Assembly: GCA_964361885.1 (NCBI GenBank)
Contig: CAYICL010000016.1
Location: 1 to 15,164, forward strand
DNA: 15,164 bases
Direction of reading: 5' to 3'
Source: CAYICL01 sp964361885
Lineage (GTDB): Bacteria; Patescibacteriota; Microgenomatia; UBA1400; CG1-02-47-37
Shown: positions 1 to 7,142 of the stretch, in pieces
Position numbering within the stretch: position 1 is the stretch's first letter
Layout: each line of letters starts with the position of its first letter
Notes under the pieces: generated by a model
What the model was told of the DNA's origin: nothing
Database searches by the model: none
Seen by the model: only the letters and a program-made list of their open reading frames with translations
Program-made: the position numbers and the translations under genes

Positions 1-1328
1 AGCTCAGGGCCGACGACAATGACCGAGCGGCCGGAATAGTCAACCCGTTTCCCCAGAAGGTTTTGGCGGAAACGGCCTTGTTTACCCCGAAGCATGTCGG
101 CTAAAGATCTTAACTCTTTGGAGCCGCGACGGCGGACAGCTCTTGCCTGGGAAGTATCAATTAAAGTATCAACGGCTTCCTGAAGCATGCGTTTTTCGTT
201 TCTTAAGATGATTTCCGGAGCGCCTAAATTAATTAGGTGTTTTAAACGATTGTTTCTGTTAATGACCCGACGATAAAGATCGTTTATATCCGAGGAAGCA
301 AAATGACCACCGGAAAGCTGAACCATGGGCCGTAAATCGGGTGGCAAAACCGGCAAGGTGGAGATAACCATCCAGGTAGGATCAATGCCGACGTTTTTAA
401 AACCCTCAATAATACGCAAACATTTAATGGCTTTTATTTGGCGTTGACCGGAGTAGGTTTGAACTTCTTGGCGGAATTGGACAATCAGTTTATCCAGATC
501 AAGTTTTTTAATCATGGCCAAAAGGGCTTCGGCGCCCATGCCAACAGTCATAAAATCAGAGGCGTTGTAATCAACCAGTTTTAAATATTCTTCTTCAGAT
601 AAAACAGTTAATGGTTTGGTTCTTTTAACCAGGTCTTTAACCGCGGCAAAGATTTCTTTGACGGTTTCTTTTTCCGATACCAATGACTCTCTTGAGGAAG
701 CAATGGCACGTTTGGTTTTGAGTTCGGATTCGTCAATAGCCAACTCAACTTGTTCTTTGGCTTTTATCTTGGTTTTTATAGAGGCAATGGCTTCTTGACC
801 TTCTTTTTTAAGAGCAGCAACATCTTTTTTATTGGCTTCCTCAAGGTCTTTGACTTTTAAATTGATTTGTTTATCAAGATCGTGATAAAGGGTTTTTTTT
901 GCCTGATTGTCAACTTCGACAACTAAGTATTTGGCAAAATAGATAATGCCGGATAAATTCCGGGGAGAAATGCCCAGCAAGAGCGACAGATGAGACGGGC
1001 TGCCTTTAAAAAACCAGATGTGGGCAACCGGGCAAGCCAGATTAATATGGCCCATACGTTCGCGGCGGACCCGGCTTTGAGTAACTTCAACACCGCATTT
1101 ATCACAGATAATGCCGCGGTAGCGGATACGCTTATATTTACCGCAATAACACTCCCAATCTTTGGTGGGGCCAAAAATACGTTCACAAAATAAACCGTCT
1201 TTTTCCGGTTTTAAGGTCCGGTAGTTAATGGTTTCCGGTTTTAAGACTTCTCCGTGAGACCAGGATTTAATCACCTCAGGTGAGGCTAGTTTGATCTGAA
1301 GGGTGAGAAAGTCGGTGAGTTTATTCAT
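1..1328 (-). CDS. rpoC: RNA polymerase beta' subunit, N-terminal part (partial)
   Basis: Beta' subunit of the DNA-dependent RNA polymerase, cytoplasmic. About 442 codons are present and the gene continues past the window start, so the catalytic NADFDGD loop is not visible. The ATG lies 8 bases inside the end of rpoB, suggesting translational coupling. The zinc-binding domain is intact, with Cys60, Cys62, Cys75 and Cys78 around a GKYKR motif, followed by CGVEVT. Further on are the conserved stretches for LPVLPPDLRPMVQL, the NDLYRRVINRNNRL lid/rudder region, and GKQGRFRQNLLGKRVDYSGR just before the cut. Between about residues 144 and 239 there is a Lys/Glu/Ala-rich insertion, probably helical, absent from the Bacillus-type protein but placed like the helical insertion of actinobacterial beta'. 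Identification is certain. Confidence 0.97.
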   Translation of the reverse strand, partial: MNKLTDFLTLQIKLASPEVIKSWSHGEVLKPETINYRTLKPEKDGLFCERIFGPTKDWECYCGKYKRIRYRGIICDKCGVEVTQSRVRRERMGHINLACPVAHIWFFKGSPSHLSLLLGISPRNLSGIIYFAKYLVVEVDNQAKKTLYHDLDKQINLKVKDLEEANKKDVAALKKEGQEAIASIKTKIKAKEQVELAIDESELKTKRAIASSRESLVSEKETVKEIFAAVKDLVKRTKPLTVLSEEEYLKLVDYNASDFMTVGMGAEALLAMIKKLDLDKLIVQFRQEVQTYSGQRQIKAIKCLRIIEGFKNVGIDPTWMVISTLPVLPPDLRPMVQLSGGHFASSDINDLYRRVINRNNRLKHLINLGAPEIILRNEKRMLQEAVDTLIDTSQARAVRRRGSKELRSLADMLRGKQGRFRQNLLGKRVDYSGRSVIVVGPE

Positions 1329-4300
1329 CTTCTTTTTCCTTTACATCCAAGTCTTCATCCTTTAAGTCATCGCTAATTGAACCACCAGGGATAATATTTA
1401 AGCATAAACTGTTAAGTTCTTTGACTAAAACCCGGAAGGATTCAGGCACGGTGGCTTCGGGAATGTCGAGGCTTTTAACAATGGCTTCAAAAGCTTTGGC
1501 CCGGCCAACAACATCGTCGGATTTAATAGTCAGCATTTCCTGAAGAGTATAGGCGGCCCGGTGAGCTTCCAGAGCCCAAACTTCCATTTCACCCAAACGC
1601 TGTCCGCCCATTTGAGCTTTACCACCCAAAGGCTGCTGAGTGACTAAAGAATAAGGACCGGTTGAACGGGCATGAGTTTTATCCTCAACCATGTGGATAA
1701 GTTTTAAGATATAGGCTACACCAACAGCGGTTTTTTGTTCAAAAGCTTCTCCTGTGCGGCCATCGAAAAGCCTGACTTTACCGTCAATTGGCAGGCCGGC
1801 TTTAACCAGTTCTTTTTCAACCAGAGTGTCTTCTGTTTTTTCAAAAACCGGCAAAGCAACCTGATGATTTAAGGTTTGAGCGGCCCAACCCAACTGGGCC
1901 TCCAAAAGCTGGCCGAGGTTCATCCGGGCCAAAACCGATAAAGGTGAGATAATGATGTCGATCGGGGTACCATCGTCAAAGTAGGGCATGTCGGCTTCTG
2001 GCACAATTTTAGAAATAACGCCTTTATTGCCATGGCGGCCGGCCAGTTTGTCACCGACGACGATCTTTCTTATCTGGGCTACCTGAATAACGACTTTTTT
2101 GATCACGCCCGGATCAAGTTCGTCACCTTTATCGCGATCAAAGATTTTAACTTCAATAACCGTACCACCTTCTCCGTGAGGTACACGCAAAGAGGTGTCA
2201 CGAACTTCTCTGGCTTTTTCACCAAAAATGGCTCGCAGCAACCTTTCTTCGGCGGTTAACTCGGTCTCGCCTTTGGGGGCAATTTTACCGACTAAGATAT
2301 CGTTAGGCTCTACTTGGCTACCGATAACCACAATGCCATCTTCGCCCAAGTTAGAAAGTTCGGTTTCGCCAACATTGGGGATATCGCGGGTCAGTTCTTC
2401 CGGACCCAACTTAGTATCCATGATTTTGGCTTCGTATTCATTAATCATGACAGAAGTTAAAATATCTTGACTGACTAAGCGGTCAGAGATGATAACAGCG
2501 TCTTCGTAACCTAAACCTTCATAACTCATGTAGGCAATTTTCAAGTTTTGACCCAGAGCCAACTCACCATGATCACAGGCCGGACCATCAATAATGATTT
2601 GACCGGCAGCGACAGAGTCACCGATGGCAACTAATGGTCGTTGAGAATAGCAAGTTGATTGAGTAGTGCGATAAAACTTGATGACTTGGTAGTGAAGGTC
2701 GTTACCCTCAAGAGTAATGTTGTCAAGTAGTTCAGCTTTTACGGCTTTTAGTTTTTTAACGTCTTTGGGGGCGGTTTTGACAATAATTTTTTGAGAGTCA
2801 ACATAAGTGACTTTACCGGCAACTTTAGCCTCAACAATCCGTTGCATAGCTTTAGCCACCACCGGCTCCATGCCAGTACCTACAATCGGGGCGGTGGGTT
2901 TAACCAAGGGTACGGCCTGACATTGCATGTGGGTACCCATCAGAGCCCGATTGGCTTCATCATGGGCAATGAAGGGAATTAAAGAGGCAGAGCTGCCGAC
3001 TACTTGACGAGGGATGATGTCAATATATTCTATTTCGTTAACGGAAACTTCAATAAACTCTGTCTGGTAGCGAGCCGGCACCCAACTGTCAAGAATAAAG
3101 CCTTTTTTATCAATATTAATGCCGGTATGAGTTATGTAGTGGTTTTCTTCTTCATCCGAAGCCATGTAGACAATTTCATCAGTGACCCGCATCTTGGCTT
3201 TGCCAGACTTGGTCTCTTTGACCACTTTACGGTAGGGAGTTTCCAAGAAACCAAATTGATTGACCCGAGCATACAGAGCCAAATAAGTGACTAGACCAAT
3301 ATTAGGGCCTTCCGGGGATCGGACCGGGCAGATACGGCCGTATTGGCTGGCATTGATGTCGCGCATGGAAAAGGAAGCTCTTTCGCGGGTAACACCGCCC
3401 GGACCCATAACAGAGAGGCGGCGCAGGTTGTCCAGCTCGGACAAGGGATTGGTTTGATCCAAGATCGTGGATAAGCGGTTGCGCCGGAAAAAATCAGAAA
3501 TAGAGGCAATGACCGGCCGAGGGTTAACTAAAGTACTAGGAGTAATTTCGACATCGGCTTTAGCCAAGCTCATTTTTTCCCTGATAGAACGTTCCAGGCG
3601 CAATAATCCTAAGCGGAAAGCGGTGGAAGCAACCAGTTCGCCGACCCGACGGACCCGACGATTAGACAAGCTGTCAATATCATCAACTTTGCCTTGACCG
3701 GTTTGTAAACCAATTAAGTATCTGATAGCGGCCACAATGTCTTCGGGGGTCAAGACTGTGGTATTAATATTAATGTTTAGGCCTAAACGGCGGTTAAGTT
3801 TGTAGCGGCCAACGTCACCAAGATCATAGCGACGAGAGTCAAAAAACATCCGATGAAGCAGTTCTTTAGCATTTTCCAAGATAGCCGGTTCGCCGGGGCG
3901 CATTTTTTGATAGATTTCGATTAAGGCTTCTTCGTGGGTTTTGGCAGAATCTTTTTCCAGAGTGGTTAAGATATAGGGATGTTTTTGATCAGTATCAACC
4001 AAGGCAAAGAGTTTAATTAAAGCTTCATCCTCATAAGGTTGAATGGCTCTTAATAAAGTGGTGGCCGGCAGTTTGCGGTGACGATCGATCTTAACAGACA
4101 AAGTGTTATAGCGGGAGACGTTAATCTCTAACCAAGAGCCGCGCAAGGGACGCAGTTCTGCCTGATAAAGAGTCCTGCCGGTGGACATGTCAACTAAACC
4201 AGAGAAAAAGACACCCGGTGATCTCACCAATTGATTGACCACGGCTCGTTCAATACCGTTAATAATAAAAGTGCCGATAGAAGTCATTTGGGGAATATCG

Positions 4301-4629
4301 CCCATGAAGACTTCCTGCTTGGTGACTTCATTGGTTTGCAGGTTGGTGAGTTTGGCTTTAACCCTTAAAGGAACTTCATAAGTTAAGCCTTTTTGAGCCG
4401 CCTCTAAGGGAGAGTATTTAGATTCACCAACAGAATGGTCGCCAAATTCCAGTTGCCAGTTTTTGCCGGTAAAATCACTAATAGGAGAGATGCTTTGCAA
4501 AGCTTCTCTAATGCCGGTAGTTAAAAACCATTGATAAGAATCTCTTTGGACATCAAGAAGATTCAGTTCGGGTAGATTTTTTGGTTCGGTTTGCCAGTAA
4601 AGTCGGTTGGTTGAGGATTGGTTGGACAT
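1321..4629 (-). CDS. rpoB: RNA polymerase beta subunit
   Basis: Beta subunit of RNA polymerase, about 1102 residues, on the short side for bacteria (Bacillus about 1190, E. coli 1342) because lineage insertions are missing. Conserved blocks appear in order: DSRRYDLGDVGRYKLNRRL, the rifampicin-pocket region with LDQTNPLSEL and GPGGVTRERA, ANRALMG, GYEDAVIISDRLV, GDKLAGRHGNKGVISK, and the C-terminal HARSTGPYSLVTQQPLGGKA and GQRLGEMEVWALEA. I chose ATG 4629. An in-frame GTG at 4644 would add five residues, but it directly abuts the T-run of a terminator-like hairpin. No Shine-Dalgarno precedes either start. The gene lies after mltG rather than after rplJ/rplL, and has its own promoter and leader. 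Two rifampicin-contact positions differ from sensitive bacteria (see findings). Confidence 0.98.
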   Translation of the reverse strand: MSNQSSTNRLYWQTEPKNLPELNLLDVQRDSYQWFLTTGIREALQSISPISDFTGKNWQLEFGDHSVGESKYSPLEAAQKGLTYEVPLRVKAKLTNLQTNEVTKQEVFMGDIPQMTSIGTFIINGIERAVVNQLVRSPGVFFSGLVDMSTGRTLYQAELRPLRGSWLEINVSRYNTLSVKIDRHRKLPATTLLRAIQPYEDEALIKLFALVDTDQKHPYILTTLEKDSAKTHEEALIEIYQKMRPGEPAILENAKELLHRMFFDSRRYDLGDVGRYKLNRRLGLNININTTVLTPEDIVAAIRYLIGLQTGQGKVDDIDSLSNRRVRRVGELVASTAFRLGLLRLERSIREKMSLAKADVEITPSTLVNPRPVIASISDFFRRNRLSTILDQTNPLSELDNLRRLSVMGPGGVTRERASFSMRDINASQYGRICPVRSPEGPNIGLVTYLALYARVNQFGFLETPYRKVVKETKSGKAKMRVTDEIVYMASDEEENHYITHTGINIDKKGFILDSWVPARYQTEFIEVSVNEIEYIDIIPRQVVGSSASLIPFIAHDEANRALMGTHMQCQAVPLVKPTAPIVGTGMEPVVAKAMQRIVEAKVAGKVTYVDSQKIIVKTAPKDVKKLKAVKAELLDNITLEGNDLHYQVIKFYRTTQSTCYSQRPLVAIGDSVAAGQIIIDGPACDHGELALGQNLKIAYMSYEGLGYEDAVIISDRLVSQDILTSVMINEYEAKIMDTKLGPEELTRDIPNVGETELSNLGEDGIVVIGSQVEPNDILVGKIAPKGETELTAEERLLRAIFGEKAREVRDTSLRVPHGEGGTVIEVKIFDRDKGDELDPGVIKKVVIQVAQIRKIVVGDKLAGRHGNKGVISKIVPEADMPYFDDGTPIDIIISPLSVLARMNLGQLLEAQLGWAAQTLNHQVALPVFEKTEDTLVEKELVKAGLPIDGKVRLFDGRTGEAFEQKTAVGVAYILKLIHMVEDKTHARSTGPYSLVTQQPLGGKAQMGGQRLGEMEVWALEAHRAAYTLQEMLTIKSDDVVGRAKAFEAIVKSLDIPEATVPESFRVLVKELNSLCLNIIPGGSISDDLKDEDLDVKEKEDE

Positions 4630-4644
4630 GACTAATAAAAACAC

Positions 4645-4670
4645 AAAAAACGGGCGTGAATAACCCGTTT
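4645..4670 (-). terminator. Terminator-like hairpin in rpoB leader
   Basis: On the minus strand, arms AAACGGG (4670-4664) and CCCGTTT (4654-4648) pair perfectly over 7 bp around a 9-base loop. The 3' arm runs straight into six T residues, the form of an intrinsic terminator. It ends only 15 bases before the rpoB ATG, with no promoter-sized space after it, so rpoBC transcripts must read through it. It could be an attenuator of rpoBC, a partial terminator for mltG transcripts, or both. Confidence 0.55.
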
Positions 4671-4752
4671 TCTATTTAAGGGCCTAATTGTCAATGTTAA
4701 AAAGACAAAGAATAATCACTGGACTTCCTTTGGAAATTGACGAATTAAATCT

Positions 4753-4771
4753 AGCCTGAAACTAACAGGCT
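4753..4771 (-). promoter_or_regulatory. 5'-proximal hairpin of rpoB leader
   Basis: Arms AGCCTG and CAGGCT pair perfectly (6 bp) around a 7-base loop on the minus strand. If transcription starts near 4777, this hairpin begins about six bases into the RNA, where it could stabilise the 5' end or take part in leader folding. No known leader family is recognised. Confidence 0.4.
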
Positions 4772-4783
4772 ATATATAGGGGT

Positions 4784-4811
4784 AATATAGCAGATAGATA
4801 AGGCTTGTCAA
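4784..4811 (-). promoter_or_regulatory. Promoter of rpoBC
   Basis: A consensus -35 TTGACA (4811-4806) is followed after 16 bases by TATATT (4789-4784, five of six consensus positions). The predicted start near 4777 gives a leader of about 150 bases before the rpoB ATG. The promoter lies in the gap just past the mltG stop, so rpoBC can be expressed independently of the upstream operon. Confidence 0.75.
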
Positions 4812-4819
4812 GAGGGAAA

Positions 4820-5749
4820 TTATTTTCCCAAGAACTCTTTTACATTAGCGTTATGGCCATCCAGGTCAGCGGCATAGTGGTTGTATCCGGACGAATCAGA
4901 GACATAATAGAGGTAGTCGGTTTTAGCCGGATTAAGGGCTGCTTGAAGAGAATCTAAACCAGGGTTGGCGATGGGATTGGGAGGGAGGCCGGGATGAAGA
5001 TAGGTATTGTAGGGCGAGGAGATTTGTAAATCTTCTTTAGATAAGTTCCTTTTCCACCACTGATCAGTCTGACCTAAGATATATTGAACGGTGGCATCGA
5101 TCTGTAAGGCCATGTTGATTTTTAAGCGGTTATGCAAAACGCTGCTGACTAAGGGGCGGTCTTGAGCGTGTTTGGCTTCGCGTTCGATCAAAGAAGCTAA
5201 GATGATTAGGTTTTTATCTTGAGTCGGGCTTTTGGCTTTAAAAGTATCGGTCAAAAGTGTGACAATGTCCTGGGCCGAAGCAGTTTGAGGAATCAAATAA
5301 GTATCAGGAAAAAGTTGGCCTTCGTAAGGTTTGGCAGCCAGGATAAATTCCTGTGGATTAATCGCTGATTTTTCAACTAACTTCTCGGCATATTCCTCGG
5401 CCCTTAGACCTTCGGGGAAAGTAATCCAGTAGTCCAGGCTGCCGTGAGTTAAAGAGTCAATGATAGTGTTTAAATTCATTGAGGGTGAAAGACGGAAATC
5501 GCCGGCTTGAAGTTTGGTAGTTAAGTCTTTTCTGTCTACCAAAAGTTTGAAAACCGTCCTGCTTTTAATAAAACCTTCGGTTTTTAGGCGTTTAGCAATG
5601 GTAGTCGCTGATTGACCCTGAGGAACAACAAAAATTTGAGGTTGAGTTTTTTTAAGATCGACCGGACTGGCCGCCCAGCGATAAAAAAGAAATAAACCAA
5701 AGCTTAAGCCTAATAAAAATAACAGGCCAATAAATGGTTTTTTAAACAT
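4820..5749 (-). CDS. mltG: Endolytic murein transglycosylase (MltG/YceG family)
   Basis: Membrane-anchored lytic transglycosylase that cleaves nascent glycan strands and is thought to set their length. The protein has 309 residues, a little shorter than E. coli MltG. An N-terminal membrane anchor spans about residues 6-26, followed by a LysM-like module (about 37-105) and the YceG catalytic domain. The catalytic Glu is Glu189 in ASLIEREA, equivalent to E. coli Glu218. The block around residues 198-226 (RPLVSSVLHNRL, then LQIDATVQYILG) and the C-terminal SPYNTYLHPGLPPNPIANPG and ALNPAKTDYLYYV are typical. It starts 3 bases after the zinc-ribbon gene and is the last gene of the alaS-to-mltG run. 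The start has only a weak purine-rich GAAGAAG upstream. Confidence 0.93.
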   Translation of the reverse strand: MFKKPFIGLLFLLGLSFGLFLFYRWAASPVDLKKTQPQIFVVPQGQSATTIAKRLKTEGFIKSRTVFKLLVDRKDLTTKLQAGDFRLSPSMNLNTIIDSLTHGSLDYWITFPEGLRAEEYAEKLVEKSAINPQEFILAAKPYEGQLFPDTYLIPQTASAQDIVTLLTDTFKAKSPTQDKNLIILASLIEREAKHAQDRPLVSSVLHNRLKINMALQIDATVQYILGQTDQWWKRNLSKEDLQISSPYNTYLHPGLPPNPIANPGLDSLQAALNPAKTDYLYYVSDSSGYNHYAADLDGHNANVKEFLGK

Positions 5750-5752
5750 GAC

Positions 5753-5953
5753 TTAAACTTCTTCAAACAAAGCCCGGCGATATTTTTTGGTATTTGGTTC
5801 GTGGATAAAAATCCGGCCACATTTACAAGTGACTTTTTCCGTGTCGTCTTTTAACTTAATGTGTTTGGCTTTTTTTAAAGGCATACCACAACCAACACAC
5901 TGGCCGCGAGACATAAGCCAAGCTTGAACCGGAGCAATGACATTTTTAAACAT
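5753..5953 (-). CDS. Small zinc-ribbon protein of unknown function
   Basis: A 66-residue protein with four well-placed cysteines: Cys19 and Cys22 (CVGC) and Cys43 and Cys45 (CKC), a likely zinc ribbon. The rest is basic, with HIKLKDD between the ribs and NTKKYRRALF at the end, which could suit nucleic-acid or ribosome contact, but nothing in the sequence fixes a function. It sits between ruvX and mltG, overlapping neither. The start is well supported by an AAGGAGG six bases upstream, unusual in this window. The short length, conserved cysteines and operon position argue for a real gene; I do not recognise the family. Confidence 0.75.
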   Translation of the reverse strand: MFKNVIAPVQAWLMSRGQCVGCGMPLKKAKHIKLKDDTEKVTCKCGRIFIHEPNTKKYRRALFEEV

Positions 5954-5959
5954 AAACAG

Positions 5960-5966
5960 CCTCCTT
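5960..5966 (-). promoter_or_regulatory. Perfect Shine-Dalgarno of the zinc-ribbon gene
   Basis: AAGGAGG on the minus strand, six bases before the ATG at 5953 and overlapping the ruvX stop codon. It fixes the start and is the only full consensus Shine-Dalgarno I found before a gene here. Confidence 0.8.
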
Positions 5967-6351
5967 ATATATTTATGCTATCAAGATAATCCTGCAAAAT
6001 CAAGGCGGCGCTGGCGCTGTGGTCAGCCCGGCGCTTTTTTTGAGGGGCGTGAGCGGCTAATAGTTTTTGTTTGGCTTCAGCAGTGGAAAGAGTTTCGTCC
6101 TGATAATAGACCGGTAAATTGGCCAACCGACTGAGCATAAAACCGAGTTCGCGAACTCTGGGGGCCAGTTTGCCTTCTGGCAAGCCAAGAACCAGGGCTT
6201 CAATTTGATGATCTTGGCATAAACGAAGAATATAGCTGGCGGCTTGATCGAGAGTTTGATAGGTTTTTTCGGCTAAAGGTTCTGCTAATGGACTTTGAGC
6301 TATGGATAGACCCAGGTGGGATAGGCCAAAGTCTATGCCTAAATAGTTCAT
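5965..6351 (-). CDS. ruvX: RuvX/YqgF-family RNase H-fold nuclease
   Basis: YqgF-family protein, 128 residues, the normal length. In other bacteria it is a putative Holliday-junction resolvase and acts in processing the 5' end of pre-16S rRNA. The RNase H-fold acidic triad is complete: Asp7 in GIDFG, Glu86 in YYQDETLST and Asp110 in RRADHSASAALIL. The core strand motif is EALVLGLPEG (51-60). The start codon overlaps the sortase stop in an ATGA arrangement, so translation is probably coupled. Its location between sortase and mltG is not informative about function beyond general housekeeping. Identification is firm. Confidence 0.93.
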   Translation of the reverse strand: MNYLGIDFGLSHLGLSIAQSPLAEPLAEKTYQTLDQAASYILRLCQDHQIEALVLGLPEGKLAPRVRELGFMLSRLANLPVYYQDETLSTAEAKQKLLAAHAPQKKRRADHSASAALILQDYLDSINI

Positions 6352-7142
6352 AGTTCTGATAAGCGGGCTTTAATAATCCCCCGGCGCCAGTAAGTACCAG
6401 GAGGAACACAGGTAACCAGGGTTAGATCTTTTTGGTTATAGCGCTGTTCTAAGATGTCGATTTCTTCAGGAGTAACTTCAAAGTAGTCATAGACAATGTA
6501 TTTATATTCAATGCCATCGAAATTAACCAAGATTTCGTCTCCGGGTTTAAGGGTAGGAATGAGGGAAAAAATGGAGCGGTAGTTTTGCGGGTTATAAAAC
6601 TGAGGCAGGATGGAATGACCAAAGATAACCGGATTGCCGAGTTCGCCGGGATTGGCCGTACCACCGTATTGAATCAGGCTGGCAAACAGATCGTCGCTGC
6701 CGATAATTACGGTCGCTTCTTTGATTCTTAATTTAGGAATAGATAAAGTGTAGTGGGTGGTGTTGGTCGGGCTTAAAAAAGATTGAGGCTGACTAAACTT
6801 AAACCAGTTAGAAACTTTCTTGTAATCAACGGTGGTGCTGGTAACTTGAGACGGATTGGCCAAAACCTGCGGGTTGCGGGGGTCAACCGGGCTAAGAAGG
6901 CCTTTGGCCTCAGCAGTGGCAGATTGAGGCACCGGAGAAATAATGCGTGACCTTTGGGTAGTGCGGGCAGTAAGTTCAAATTGAAGGATAGGATAACCGA
7001 CAGAGATTAAAAGAGAAGCACCAACAGTGATCATAATAGTGGGAAATAGTCTTTTAAAACGGGAGGTGAAGTTAAACCAGGCTAATTGACGTTTAACCAA
7101 CTGTGGGTCTGGAGGTGAAGCTTTAAGATAAAGATAAGTCAT
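6348..7142 (-). CDS. Sortase family transpeptidase
   Basis: Membrane-anchored sortase of 264 residues. A cytoplasmic N-terminus of about 33 residues is followed by one membrane span (about 34-52), a low-complexity linker to about residue 125, then the sortase beta-barrel. The catalytic residues are visible: His176 in VIFGHS, Cys245 in LTLVTC and an Arg at 253/254 in YWRRG, with Arg260 as an alternative. Sortases cleave a C-terminal sorting signal and join the protein to a cell-wall or pilin nucleophile outside the cell. The gene starts directly after the stop of the PilM-like/baseplate-J-like gene with no gap, suggesting joint expression. No LPXTG-like substrate is encoded within the window. 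Subclass is not assigned. Confidence 0.9.
   Translation of the reverse strand: MTYLYLKASPPDPQLVKRQLAWFNFTSRFKRLFPTIMITVGASLLISVGYPILQFELTARTTQRSRIISPVPQSATAEAKGLLSPVDPRNPQVLANPSQVTSTTVDYKKVSNWFKFSQPQSFLSPTNTTHYTLSIPKLRIKEATVIIGSDDLFASLIQYGGTANPGELGNPVIFGHSILPQFYNPQNYRSIFSLIPTLKPGDEILVNFDGIEYKYIVYDYFEVTPEEIDILEQRYNQKDLTLVTCVPPGTYWRRGIIKARLSEL

Noticed and set aside
923..1193. Open frames opposite or shifted within rpoC, and similar ones within rpoB, alaS and the 728-residue gene
   Set aside because: They lie entirely inside strongly conserved genes in other frames and have no recognisable content or start signals.
4642..4644. GTG at 4644 as the rpoB start
   Set aside because: It adds five residues (MFLLV) not expected for RpoB and directly abuts the T-run of the leader hairpin; ATG 4629 is the simpler start.
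4671..4694. Second TTGACA at 4694-4689 as another rpoB promoter
   Set aside because: No acceptable -10 at 16-18 bases; the nearest TAGAAA is only 14 bases away, and the start would fall within or next to the hairpin.
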